A DNA stretch of 64,000 bases from the NCBI GenBank assembly GCA_041749255.1, contig JBGTBR010000064.1, positions 1 through 64,000 on the forward strand. The letters are read 5' to 3'. The stretch's first letter is position 1. Every line of letters begins with the position of its first letter. A program made the position numbers and the translations under genes. Shown in pieces: positions 25,225-34,475 of this stretch. This stretch comes from JABDLO01 sp041749255. Lineage in GTDB: Bacteria; Bacteroidota; Bacteroidia; Chitinophagales; Saprospiraceae. Under the pieces are notes generated by a model. It made no database searches and was not told the origin of the DNA. It saw only the letters and a list, made by a program, of their open reading frames with translations.

Positions 25225-26901
25225 ATGGCAGGGTTTATATCTGATGTCAAAGGTAACTTCTCTGCTATTATTTTGTTATATGCCAAACTTGTATTTACAT
25301 TGATAAACACTGATGTACTTATTATTGGAGCCGGGGTTGCAGGTAATTCATTAGCCATATATTTGGCTGAAAAAAGACCTGACTTGAACATCCTGATGCT
25401 CACAAAGGAAAATAAAATTGAATCGAACACTCAATATGCACAAGGTGGGGTTGCAGCTGTCTGGGATCGCAATATCGATAATTACAAAAAACACATCGAT
25501 GACACATTAGATGCCGGAGCGGGACTGTGTGATGAGAAAGTTGTAAAAATGGTAGTTCAGGAAGGACCGAAAAGAGTGAAAGAGATCATAACCTGGGGAG
25601 CAAGGTTTGACCAGCATGGCACTGGAAAATACGATTTAGTTAGAGAAGGTGGGCATTCTGAAAATAGAATATTGCATTTTAAAGATATCACAGGTTGGGA
25701 AATACAAAGAGCTCTTTCTGAAAAAGTAGGTCAATATGCCAATATACAAGTATTAGAGCATTTTTTTGCCATAGATATTATTACACAACACCATCAGGGA
25801 AGAAATGTAACACGTCTGACTCAAGATATTGAGTGTTTTGGTTGTTATGCCCTCAACAAAGAAACCGGTGAAATTGAAACTATTTTGGCTAAAGCGACAG
25901 TGATGGCCACGGGAGGAGCAGGGCAAGTGTACAAAAATACAACCAATCCTGTAATCGCAACAGGAGATGGAATTGCTATGATTTACCGAGCTAAGGGAAG
26001 GATAGCCAATATGGAATTTATTCAATTTCATCCTACAGCACTTTACAACCCTGAAGGTGACAATCCATCATTTCTAATTTCAGAAGCAGTACGAGGTGAA
26101 GGTGCCATTTTGAGGACAACAGACGGCAAAGAATTCATGCAAAAATACGACCGAAGAGCCTCTCTGGCACCAAGGGATATCGTAGCCAGGGCAATAGACC
26201 AGGAAATGAAGGTAAGGGGAGATGATTATGTATGGTTGGATTCAACTCATTTGAATAAAGAGGAATTCATACACCATTTTCCAAATATATACAATAAATG
26301 TATAAGTCTGGGTATTGATCCTTCAGTAGATTTTATACCGGTGTTACCGGCGTGCCATTATGTTTGTGGCGGAATACATATCAATTCCAAAGGAGAAACT
26401 TCCATTCGTAATTTATTCGCTGCTGGCGAATGTACTTATTCAGGCTTACATGGAGCCAATCGATTGGCATCAAATTCACTATTAGAAGGCTTGGTATTTG
26501 GATATAATGTGCACCTGCAAGTGGATCGGATTATAAATAATCTAAATATTAATGCGGCCATTCCGAATTGGCAGGCGCTTGGTACTACCCAGCCCAGGGA
26601 GATGGTACTCATTACCCAGAGCATGCGTGAACTCAAAGACATCATGTCTACATATGTTGGAATTGTACGCAATGATGTGCGTTTAAAGAGAGCACTGGAT
26701 CGGATGTGGCTTCTATATAGTGAAACTGAAGATTTGTATAAATCTACAGTGGTATCTCCACAATTATGTGAGCTAAGAAATCTTATTACCCTGGGATATC
26801 TCATCGCCACTTCGGCCTCGATGAGAAAAGAAAGCCGGGGCTTGCATTATAATACAGACTATCCCGAACTCTATCCCTATAGGGAAGTTACAATAATGTG
26901 A
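25225..26901 (+). CDS. nadB: L-aspartate oxidase
   Basis: The enzyme oxidises L-aspartate to iminoaspartate, the first step of de novo NAD synthesis. It shows the FAD-binding start TDVLIIGAGVAGNSLAIYLAE, the substrate-side motifs EGPKRVKEIITWGARFD and REGGHSENRILHFKDITG, MEFIQFHPTAL and the late GECTYSGLHGANRLASNSLL. Start is uncertain: 25225 is the only ATG before the FAD motif, but it adds a 25-residue odd leader; a TTG at 25300 would begin just before the first strand, as in most homologues. The 3' end overlaps the GH13 gene tail to tail by 14 bp. nadA and nadC are not in the window. Confidence 0.92.
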   Translation: MAGFISDVKGNFSAIILLYAKLVFTLINTDVLIIGAGVAGNSLAIYLAEKRPDLNILMLTKENKIESNTQYAQGGVAAVWDRNIDNYKKHIDDTLDAGAGLCDEKVVKMVVQEGPKRVKEIITWGARFDQHGTGKYDLVREGGHSENRILHFKDITGWEIQRALSEKVGQYANIQVLEHFFAIDIITQHHQGRNVTRLTQDIECFGCYALNKETGEIETILAKATVMATGGAGQVYKNTTNPVIATGDGIAMIYRAKGRIANMEFIQFHPTALYNPEGDNPSFLISEAVRGEGAILRTTDGKEFMQKYDRRASLAPRDIVARAIDQEMKVRGDDYVWLDSTHLNKEEFIHHFPNIYNKCISLGIDPSVDFIPVLPACHYVCGGIHINSKGETSIRNLFAAGECTYSGLHGANRLASNSLLEGLVFGYNVHLQVDRIINNLNINAAIPNWQALGTTQPREMVLITQSMRELKDIMSTYVGIVRNDVRLKRALDRMWLLYSETEDLYKSTVVSPQLCELRNLITLGYLIATSASMRKESRGLHYNTDYPELYPYREVTIM

Positions 26902-28549
26902 TGGCATAGATCCTTGCCTCCCATGGTAACAATTCCATGGAGTCTGTTTGAGGGTAATTGCCAAAGATATACTGTAATTTAACCGGTACTCCCGGCATCA
27001 TCACGGTATGGTCAGAAAAATTCAAACACACTAGAATGGATTCTTTTCCATTATCACGGACATAGCAATACAATGCCGGATCATCGGGATACAGCTCAGT
27101 AAAATCACCGGTGATCGGAATAAGTCCGGATTTTCGCAATCTCACCATTTTTCTGAAGTAATTCAGTATAGAGTTTTCATCGTTTTCTGATTGATCTACA
27201 TTGATATCACGATAATTGGGATTGATCTTTATCCAGGGCTTACCTGAAGAAAATCCGGCCTGATCCGTATTATCCCATTGCATAGGTGTGCGTGCATTAT
27301 CTCTTCCCTGAATATGAACCTGTTCAAGAGCAAAATCCATATTGCTGCCTTCCTTTATTGTCTTTTTAAAATATTGAAGTGTTTCTACGTCGCGGTAGTC
27401 TTCAGGATCTTGAAATGCCACATTCGTCATTCCTATTTCACTACCCATATAAATGCATGGCGTGCCACGCATGGTAAGTAGAAAGGTGAGCAACAACTTT
27501 GAAGATTTTATTCGGTATTCACTGTCATTTCCAAAACGCGAAACCATTCTTGGAAAGTCGTGATTGTCAAGAAATATATTATTCCATCCCCGATTGCCTA
27601 CCGCTTCATCCCATTTTCTGAATGTTTTTTTAAAATCAGGCAGGCTTACGGGTTGAACATCAAATTTACCTCCTGGCCCGTTATCCAAAAACATAAGATC
27701 AAGCTGAAAGATCATATTGAGTTCTCCTCTGTCCTCTCCAATATAATCATTGGCCATATCACTGGTAATTCCCGGTCCTTCACCGACTGTCATCACATTA
27801 TATTGACTTAAAACTTCACGGTTCATCTCCTGAAGAAATTCATGTATGCGGGGACCGTTGGCATATATATCATATACAATGTCCATAAGTTGATCCGATT
27901 TAGCATCGGAAAAATCCAACCTTTTCGAAATCAGAGAAATGACATCGAGACGAAAACCATCAATCCCTTTGTCAAGCCAATATTTCATAATGCGGTACAC
28001 TTCTTTTCGAACTGTAGGATTTTCCCAATTGAGATCGGGTTGTTTTTTTGTAAATAGATGGAGATAGTATTCTCCGGTGAGAGGATCCAGCTCCCATGCA
28101 CTCCCTCCAAAAAATGCTTTCCAATTATTGGGAGGACCGTCATTTTTACCTTCCTTCCAGAAGTAAAATTTCCTGTATGGATTATCCAGGGTCTTTCTGG
28201 ATTCTTCAAACCAGGGATGTTCATCAGATGTATGATTGACCACCAGATCCATTATGAGTTTTATCCCTCTTTGTTTTAAACCGGCTAATAAGTCATTGAA
28301 ATCATCCATGGTGCCAAACTCCGGATCGATACTGTAATAATCAGCTATGTCATACCCATTATCGTCATTGGGAGTTTTGTATACGGGTCCCAGCCAAATG
28401 AGATCAATTCCTAAAGATTGCAGGTAATCGAGTTTTTCTATAATCCCCCGCAAATCGCCTATTCCATCGCCATTACTATCGTTAAAACTTCTCGGATAAA
28501 TCTGGTACATAACCAAATTCTTCCACCAAGTTGTTGATACATTATTCAC
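26888..28549 (-). CDS. GH13 alpha-glucosidase (oligo-1,6-glucosidase type)
   Basis: The 553-residue product begins TWWKNLVMYQIYPRSFNDSNGDGIGDL and has all GH13 regions: DLVVNH (Asp101), GFRLDV with nucleophile Asp202, VGEGPG with acid/base Glu257, and DNHD with Asp331. The residue after the nucleophile is valine, which in this subfamily usually goes with alpha-1,6 activity. There is no signal peptide, so it is cytoplasmic and would split short imported malto- or isomalto-oligosaccharides. The start codon is GTG at 28547-28549, 27 bp after the aldo/keto reductase stop, suggesting it ends a long minus-strand run. Confidence 0.92.
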   Translation of the reverse strand: MNNVSTTWWKNLVMYQIYPRSFNDSNGDGIGDLRGIIEKLDYLQSLGIDLIWLGPVYKTPNDDNGYDIADYYSIDPEFGTMDDFNDLLAGLKQRGIKLIMDLVVNHTSDEHPWFEESRKTLDNPYRKFYFWKEGKNDGPPNNWKAFFGGSAWELDPLTGEYYLHLFTKKQPDLNWENPTVRKEVYRIMKYWLDKGIDGFRLDVISLISKRLDFSDAKSDQLMDIVYDIYANGPRIHEFLQEMNREVLSQYNVMTVGEGPGITSDMANDYIGEDRGELNMIFQLDLMFLDNGPGGKFDVQPVSLPDFKKTFRKWDEAVGNRGWNNIFLDNHDFPRMVSRFGNDSEYRIKSSKLLLTFLLTMRGTPCIYMGSEIGMTNVAFQDPEDYRDVETLQYFKKTIKEGSNMDFALEQVHIQGRDNARTPMQWDNTDQAGFSSGKPWIKINPNYRDINVDQSENDENSILNYFRKMVRLRKSGLIPITGDFTELYPDDPALYCYVRDNGKESILVCLNFSDHTVMMPGVPVKLQYIFGNYPQTDSMELLPWEARIYAITLL

Positions 28550-28576
28550 ACTTTGTCCATTTTCAGTGTTATAAAA

Positions 28577-29446
28577 TTAGGGAACCCTCTCTCCCCGGGC
28601 TGCAGTCCAGATTTCATACCATAACTCATCAGTGATGTTTTTCTTTTCACAATTTCTCGATACCAAAATCCTATCTATTTTGGAAGATCCTGTTACAGGT
28701 CTGATATGAGAGGGATGGTGTAACAGGAAATGATACGCTAGTTCTTCGAGTGAATAATTGTATTTTCTACCTAGCGCCTGCAAGCGTTCCCTCATCACCA
28801 CAAGTTGATAATCCGGAGAAGGAGAAAAGAATTTTCCTCCTCCAAGTGGAGACCACGCCTGAACTTCTATGTTATGAGTTGTACAATAGTCAACTGTGCC
28901 ATTGTGTAAAGGATCCATCATTAATAGTGATACTTCAATCTGATTGCATTGGATGGGATAGATAGATCGTATCATATCCATTTGTGTTGGTATAAAATTA
29001 GAAACCCCAAAGCCTTTTACCAATCCTCGCTCCTGCAACCAAACAAAAGCTTTGTTTATCTCCAGAGGATTCATGAGAGGGCCAGGCCGGTGAATTAGCA
29101 ATATATCGAGATATTCGCATTGGAGATTTTTAATGGATCTTTGAGCACTTTCAATGATATGCTTGGCACTGTGGTTATAATGTTTAATCAGATATTCAGG
29201 TCTCGCATCGCACGGATAACAAATACCACATTTGGTAATGATTTCAATAGCAGACCTTTCATGACCTGAATTTTTCCAGGCCAGACCCCATTCTTCTTCA
29301 GTGGTGTAACCGCCATATATGTCAGCATGATCAAATGTACGGACACCATTCTCCAGACAATTGGTTATGAGCTGGGTGATAGCCCTGGTATCCAGATTGG
29401 CTCCCCATTTGACCCATTTCATGACTCCGGCAATAGTTCGTGACAT
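28577..29446 (-). CDS. Aldo/keto reductase
   Basis: This 289-residue TIM-barrel NAD(P)H-dependent oxidoreductase resembles E. coli YdhF. The catalytic set is visible: Asp and Tyr in FDHADIYGGY, Lys in IITKCG, and His in LLIHRPG; the GFGVSNF strand and the late RPVTGSSKIDRI cofactor motif follow. The substrate is not evident. It lies 81 bp downstream of the AhpD-like gene and 27 bp upstream of GH13 on the same strand. No signal peptide is seen, so it is cytoplasmic. Confidence 0.9.
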   Translation of the reverse strand: MSRTIAGVMKWVKWGANLDTRAITQLITNCLENGVRTFDHADIYGGYTTEEEWGLAWKNSGHERSAIEIITKCGICYPCDARPEYLIKHYNHSAKHIIESAQRSIKNLQCEYLDILLIHRPGPLMNPLEINKAFVWLQERGLVKGFGVSNFIPTQMDMIRSIYPIQCNQIEVSLLMMDPLHNGTVDYCTTHNIEVQAWSPLGGGKFFSPSPDYQLVVMRERLQALGRKYNYSLEELAYHFLLHHPSHIRPVTGSSKIDRILVSRNCEKKNITDELWYEIWTAARGERVP

Positions 29447-29527
29447 GATTTTACATTTTTAATATGTTTTATAAAAATAGTTTCTATTTACCTCTCTATA
29501 CCTTTTTAAAGCAGAATGTCCATGGCT

Positions 29528-29869
29528 TTAATGGCCTGTGAGTTCGTCCCAATATTCAGCAGCTCTTCTTGTATGAGGAATGCAAATGGAACCCCCCACG
29601 AGATTGGCAATAGAGAATACCTCGTATATCTCATCTGTAGTAACACCCAACTCAGCGCATGTACCTAAATGATATTTTATACAATCATCGCATCTTAATA
29701 CCATGGAAGCTACGAGCCCCAATAATTCTTTGGTTTTTACTGATAGTGCCCCATCTGTATAGGTTTGATGGTCGAGACTGAAAAATCGCTTTAAAACCTT
29801 GTTTTCCTGAGCGAGGATGCGTTCATTCATCTTTTCCCGGTATTCATTAAATTCTTTTACTTGACTCAT
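29528..29869 (-). CDS. Carboxymuconolactone decarboxylase / AhpD-like protein
   Basis: The 113-residue protein has the family core TKELLGLVASMVLRCDDCIK followed by YHLGTCAELGVTTDEIYEV. The CxxC pair (CDDC) with a nearby histidine is the thiol active site of AhpD-type peroxidase partners, so a redox role is more likely than a true decarboxylase role. Length is normal. It lies 23 bp after a small membrane-protein gene and precedes the aldo/keto reductase in the same run. Confidence 0.88.
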   Translation of the reverse strand: MSQVKEFNEYREKMNERILAQENKVLKRFFSLDHQTYTDGALSVKTKELLGLVASMVLRCDDCIKYHLGTCAELGVTTDEIYEVFSIANLVGGSICIPHTRRAAEYWDELTGH

Positions 29870-29892
29870 ATAAATTTATTTTAGCTTAGTGA

Positions 29893-30354
29893 TTAAACTG
29901 TTCCCCTGTTTTTTCTTCTCCATAAAGATACCATCATCCTTATTGGGAGCAACACCAATGTGAGTATGGCTCCTGTCCCAAAGAAAAGCTTTTGATATTT
30001 TATATATTTTGACAAATTATACTGACTTGTACCATTAAGATTACCCAGTATGGATACTACTCCGTCCTCGTCCAGAAATCGCTGAAAATCATACAATGCA
30101 TCCACAGAATAAAAAAATAGTGGGATCGGAATGAAAATGAAAAATATTTTAATAATTGGATTATAGGCAAATGGTGTATGTCTTAATAAAAAGATGTACC
30201 GTGTAAAGGTGATAAAAGTAATGATGAAAATAAGGTTTGGCGTATAATATGGATAACCTGTACCAATCTGGCTGTAAATCGGCAATAACACAAGTAGGGC
30301 TAAAACGGCGGTGATTAACCAGGAAAGAGCTTCTAAAGTCAGTTTGCTTTGCAC
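29893..30354 (-). CDS. Small membrane protein, unknown
   Basis: The family of this 153-residue protein was not recognised. It has about four hydrophobic segments: near 10-28 (WLITAVLALLVLLPIY), 40-57, 68-85 (IIKIFFIFIPIPLFFY) and 120-143, and ends in the basic tail LWRRKNRGTV. The start is GTG at 30352-30354, as no ATG is available in the N-terminal part. It lies between kynU (103 bp upstream) and the AhpD-like gene (23 bp downstream), so it is probably cotranscribed. No function is suggested. Confidence 0.65.
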   Translation of the reverse strand: MQSKLTLEALSWLITAVLALLVLLPIYSQIGTGYPYYTPNLIFIITFITFTRYIFLLRHTPFAYNPIIKIFFIFIPIPLFFYSVDALYDFQRFLDEDGVVSILGNLNGTSQYNLSKYIKYQKLFFGTGAILTLVLLPIRMMVSLWRRKNRGTV

Positions 30355-30457
30355 TGAGGTATTTTTTATATATTAAAATCGGTGTGGATAAATGGTTGCA
30401 CAAAGATGCAAATATACTGATCTGAGCTGGGTATAGGGATAAGTTTTAATAATGTCA

Positions 30458-31732
30458 TTAGTGCAAACTCTCTTTCATTATTTCTCCAAACCGGAACACT
30501 TCATAAAATGAATTATAGAGTGGTACAGGAGCTACCCGGATTACATCAGGTTCTCTCCAATCACCAATAATACCTCTTGTTCTCAAACGGTTAAATAATT
30601 CCTTTCCTCCCTTTTTGACTCTGATGGAAAGCTGACAACCTCTTTGCTCGGGTTCTGATGGAGTTATGATTTCTATGTCTTTGTGCCTTATTTCGCGGAT
30701 GATATACTCCAGATACCCGGTTAGCTTTTTCGATTTTTCTCTAAGCCTGTACATTCCTGCTTCCTGAAAAATATCCACTGAAGTTTTTATTCCTGCCATC
30801 GAAAGTACCGGTGGATTGCTTAATGTCCAGCCTTCTGCACCTTCTTCAGGAATGAATGAATCCTTCATCAAAAATCGTGTTGCTCTCTCATATCCCCACC
30901 ATCCCGCAAATCTATGGAGAGAAAAATCCTTTTTGTATCTTTCATGAATAAAACATCCCCCCAGGTTTCCCGGACCAGCATTGAGGTATTTGTATGTACA
31001 CCAAATGGCAAAATCAGGGCCTGCATCATGTAAGTGGAGAGGTATATTCCCTGCGGCATGTGCCAGATCAAAGCCTACTTTACAACCTTTTTTTCTGGCT
31101 AATGCAGTAATTTCCTTTAAAGGGTAGAGCTGGCCGGAATAATAATTGACTCCTCCAATCATGATCAATGCAATGGAATCTCCATCACGATCAATGATCT
31201 CATGAATCTGATCCAATGTAATGACATCCGTGCCTTTTCCTGGTTTAGGTTCTATGATTGCATCGTCCGGATCGAAACCGTGAAAACGGATTTGTGAAGC
31301 TATTGCATACCTGTCAGAGGGGAAAGGGCTGTAGTCTATAAAGATTTTATACCTTTCACTAGTAGGTCGGTAAAAAGATACCATCATGAGATGAAGGTTG
31401 ACCGTAAGTGTATTCATGATATGCACTTCGTGCTGAAGACCTCCTACCAGAGTAGCCATTCCGGGGTTTATAAGGTCGTGGTAGTTCATCCATGGCCGGT
31501 CACCTGTAAAATGTCCTTCAACAGCGAGGGATTTCCAGGCCTGCATGACCTGGTCAATAGCGTCATATGAATTAATGGGTTGAAGGCCTAAAGAATTTCC
31601 GCAAAAATATATGATATCACTACCATCCGAATGTTTAGGATGATGAAATTTCAACTTAAAGCTTTTCAACGGATCCTGTTTATCCATTTCATGAGCGAAG
31701 TCAGATGAAATTTCATAATTAATCAATGTCAT
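30458..31732 (-). CDS. kynU: Kynureninase
   Basis: This PLP enzyme cleaves kynurenine or 3-hydroxykynurenine to anthranilate or hydroxyanthranilate plus alanine. The 424-residue product shows YFCGNSLGLQP at the start, GHFTGDRPWMNYHDL, VGFDLAHAAGNIPL and the PLP-lysine motif WCTYKYLNAGPGNLGG, all typical of kynureninases. Other kynurenine-pathway genes are not in the window; they may lie elsewhere. It starts 53 bp after the lipoamide dehydrogenase stop. The presence of nadB nearby means this organism could carry both tryptophan breakdown and the aspartate route to NAD. Confidence 0.95.
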   Translation of the reverse strand: MTLINYEISSDFAHEMDKQDPLKSFKLKFHHPKHSDGSDIIYFCGNSLGLQPINSYDAIDQVMQAWKSLAVEGHFTGDRPWMNYHDLINPGMATLVGGLQHEVHIMNTLTVNLHLMMVSFYRPTSERYKIFIDYSPFPSDRYAIASQIRFHGFDPDDAIIEPKPGKGTDVITLDQIHEIIDRDGDSIALIMIGGVNYYSGQLYPLKEITALARKKGCKVGFDLAHAAGNIPLHLHDAGPDFAIWCTYKYLNAGPGNLGGCFIHERYKKDFSLHRFAGWWGYERATRFLMKDSFIPEEGAEGWTLSNPPVLSMAGIKTSVDIFQEAGMYRLREKSKKLTGYLEYIIREIRHKDIEIITPSEPEQRGCQLSIRVKKGGKELFNRLRTRGIIGDWREPDVIRVAPVPLYNSFYEVFRFGEIMKESLH

Positions 31733-31785
31733 GAAATATTCAATTTATCTGGTATTAAAGGGCAGTTTAGATAGATCATATCGAT

Positions 31786-33189
31786 TTACATGTGCATTGC
31801 TCTGTTATCAGTAGCAGCAAGAGCTGCTTCCTTCACGGCTTCTGAATAAGTAGGATGCGGATGACTGAGTCTGGCCATGTCTTCAGCGGAAGCTCTGAAT
31901 TCCATCAAAGCTACTGCTTCCATAATGAGATCGGCAGCCCTGGCTCCTACCATATGTACTCCCAAAAGTTCATCGGACTCTTTATGGGCTATTACTTTTA
32001 TCATTCCCTCAACATCCATGCTTGCACGGGCTCTTCCAAGAGCTTTATAGGGGAATTTACCCACTTTATAAGGTGTACCTTCTGATTTTAATTCTTCTTC
32101 AGTTTTCCCAACTGCAGCCACTTCAGGCCACGTGTATACTACTCCGGGAATTAAATTATAATCAATATGTGGCTTTTGACCTGCAATAAGTTCTGCTAGG
32201 GCAACACCTTCATCTTCAGCTTTATGTGCAAGCATAGCACCTCTTACTACATCACCTATTGCGTAAATACCGCTTATATTCGTTTCGAAATGATCATTGA
32301 TTTCAATTCTGCCTTTATCATCTGTTTTAACACCCACTTTATCCAGAGCCAGACCTTCAGTATACGGCCGCCGGCCTATGGCCACGAGGCAATAATCGGC
32401 TTCAAGGGTAAATGTTTCATTTTCGTCTTTCTTTTGAACCGTTACTTCAACACCACTTTTCATCGATTTGACAGTGGCAACCTTGTGCCCAAGATGAAAT
32501 TTCATGCCCAGCTTCTTTAAACTTTTTTGAAGTTCTTTTCCGCAATCAGCGTCCATTCCGGGTAATACTCTGTCAAGATATTCAACTACCTCAATTTCAG
32601 TTCCTAATCTGCCAAATACGCTTCCTAGTTCCAGCCCAATGACTCCCGCTCCTATGATGATCATTCGTTTGGGAACCGTTTCCATGTTCAGAGCTTCTGT
32701 TGAAGTAATAACTCTTTTCTTGTCATAATTAAATGCATCAGGTGTTATGGGTTTTGAGCCGGTAGCAATGATGATCTTCTCACTGGAAATAATCAGGTTT
32801 TTGCCATCGCTTTTCTGGATCTCAACGGTATTTTTATCTTTAAAGACTCCTAAACCATGATATACTGTGATTTTGTTTTTTTTCATAAGGAATTCGACTC
32901 CCTTGCATGTTTGGTCTACGACCTCAGTCTTCCTTTTGATCATTTGTTTCATATCGACTTTTAAAGAAGTGGTCTTGATACCATGGTCGTTAAACCGGTG
33001 TTGCGCCGTATGAAAAAGTTCTGTCGAATCCAATAATGCTTTGGAAGGTATACACCCTACATTTAGGCAAGTACCTCCCAATGTACTATACTTCTCTATA
33101 ATGGCCACCTTCAGACCTAACTGAGCTGCTCTGATGGCTGCTACATATCCTCCCGGACCAGAGCCAATGATGATAACTTGAAAATCCAT
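31786..33189 (-). CDS. lpdA: Dihydrolipoyl dehydrogenase (E3)
   Basis: The flavoprotein reoxidises lipoamide in the pyruvate and 2-oxoglutarate dehydrogenase complexes. The 467-residue product has the FAD motif IIGSGPGGYVAA, the redox-active disulfide GGTCLNVGCIPSKALL, the NAD-binding IIGAGVIGLELGSVFGRLG, the second FAD motif GIYAIGDV, and the C-terminal His-Glu pair in LSHPHPTYSEAVKEA. Length is typical. It starts only 3 bp after the RicT stop, so the two are probably cotranscribed. Confidence 0.96.
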   Translation of the reverse strand: MDFQVIIIGSGPGGYVAAIRAAQLGLKVAIIEKYSTLGGTCLNVGCIPSKALLDSTELFHTAQHRFNDHGIKTTSLKVDMKQMIKRKTEVVDQTCKGVEFLMKKNKITVYHGLGVFKDKNTVEIQKSDGKNLIISSEKIIIATGSKPITPDAFNYDKKRVITSTEALNMETVPKRMIIIGAGVIGLELGSVFGRLGTEIEVVEYLDRVLPGMDADCGKELQKSLKKLGMKFHLGHKVATVKSMKSGVEVTVQKKDENETFTLEADYCLVAIGRRPYTEGLALDKVGVKTDDKGRIEINDHFETNISGIYAIGDVVRGAMLAHKAEDEGVALAELIAGQKPHIDYNLIPGVVYTWPEVAAVGKTEEELKSEGTPYKVGKFPYKALGRARASMDVEGMIKVIAHKESDELLGVHMVGARAADLIMEAVALMEFRASAEDMARLSHPHPTYSEAVKEAALAATDNRAMHM

Positions 33190-33192
33190 TTT

Positions 33193-34458
33193 TTACTCCT
33201 TGTTTTTATTTTTATTTTGGTTTCTGTTGTTTCTGCCCGGTCTCCTGCTCCTATCAGGATTTTGTTTATTTTCAGAATCATTTTTTGCTTGACCTTTTGG
33301 TTGTGGGTGGGTCTGATCCGGTCTTCGGTTTCCTGGTTTTCTTTTATTCCTTCTTCGTTTCTTTATGTTGGGCAATTCAATCCCTCCTGTGACATCAGCG
33401 TAATCGACTTCGGGTTCGCCTTCCCGAAGTTGTGGACTTTCTTCAGTAAGAAGGTGTTCTCCAGCACTCTCTCCTCGCTTGTTTAATGTTAAAATATTTT
33501 TTACTTTATCCTTCGTCAAGGAAAACAACGCCCCTCTAAAGCTTTCACTATCATAGCTGTAAAAAAGTAGACCTTTAAAAATATCGGTTTTGATCAGTGA
33601 TGCAGCTCCCTTTGTGGTCAGTATTTTTTCCGGATTCTCAGGAAAATCGCTCAACGCATCCAGATATGTATCCAGTTCGTAGTTCAGACAACATTTTAGT
33701 CTTCCGCATTGGCCGGAAAGCTTTGTTTGGTTTATGGCAATATTTTGATAACGGGCAGCAGAAGTAGTAACTGTTTTGAAATCCGATAACCAGGTCGAGC
33801 AACACAACTCCCTTCCACAAGAACCAAGGCCACCAATCCTTGCAGATTCCTGCCTGGAACCTATTTGTCTCATTTCAATTTTTATGCGAAATTCTCTTGC
33901 ATATTGCCTTACCAACTCTCTGAAATCAACCCTATTGTCAGCTGTATAATAAAACGTAGCTTTTTTTCCATCTCCCTGAAACTCTATGTCTCCCAATTTC
34001 ATGTCAAGACCCAAAGATCTGGCAATTACCCTGGCTTTTACCAATACGTTTCTTTCCTTTTCTCTTACTTCATCCAGTTTTTCAAGATCTCTCTCATTGG
34101 CCTTTCTCAGTACTTTATGCACCACTCTTTCATCTTCAAAATTCTTTTTCCTCATTTGCAATCTTACGAGTTCGCCTGAAAGAGATATCCTCCCTACATC
34201 ATAACCACTGGTCGTTTCTACCAACACCATATCGCCGGTAATGGCATGAGTATAATCGGGGTTAAAATAAAAATCTTTCCTGGCTCCCTTTTTAAAAGCA
34301 ATCTCTACCAAAGGGTATGAGGATGGATCGTGGACTTCCATGGTCGATAACCAATCAAAAGTGTTCATTTTATTGCATGTACCCGAAGTACAATGCCCTT
34401 TATCTCCACATCCTGCGGGAGTACCATTTTTATCATTGCTACAGCTACTACATCCCAT
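33193..34458 (-). CDS. ricT: RicT/PSP1-family protein (YaaT-like)
   Basis: The PSP1 domain family includes Bacillus RicT/YaaT, which with RicA and RicF binds Fe-S clusters and affects RNA processing; in Bacteroidota the role is unproven. The 421-residue product has a cysteine-rich N-terminus (Cys3, 6, 17, 23, 28), the conserved IGGLGSCGRELCCSTWL and LSGQCGRLKCCLNYE motifs, and an unusual 50-residue tail rich in Lys, Arg, Asn and Gln that could bind RNA. It starts 17 bp after holB, a frequent pairing in this phylum. Confidence 0.9.
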   Translation of the reverse strand: MGCSSCSNDKNGTPAGCGDKGHCTSGTCNKMNTFDWLSTMEVHDPSSYPLVEIAFKKGARKDFYFNPDYTHAITGDMVLVETTSGYDVGRISLSGELVRLQMRKKNFEDERVVHKVLRKANERDLEKLDEVREKERNVLVKARVIARSLGLDMKLGDIEFQGDGKKATFYYTADNRVDFRELVRQYAREFRIKIEMRQIGSRQESARIGGLGSCGRELCCSTWLSDFKTVTTSAARYQNIAINQTKLSGQCGRLKCCLNYELDTYLDALSDFPENPEKILTTKGAASLIKTDIFKGLLFYSYDSESFRGALFSLTKDKVKNILTLNKRGESAGEHLLTEESPQLREGEPEVDYADVTGGIELPNIKKRRRNKRKPGNRRPDQTHPQPKGQAKNDSENKQNPDRSRRPGRNNRNQNKNKNKE

Positions 34459-34475
34459 TATCTTCTTAGTTACGT

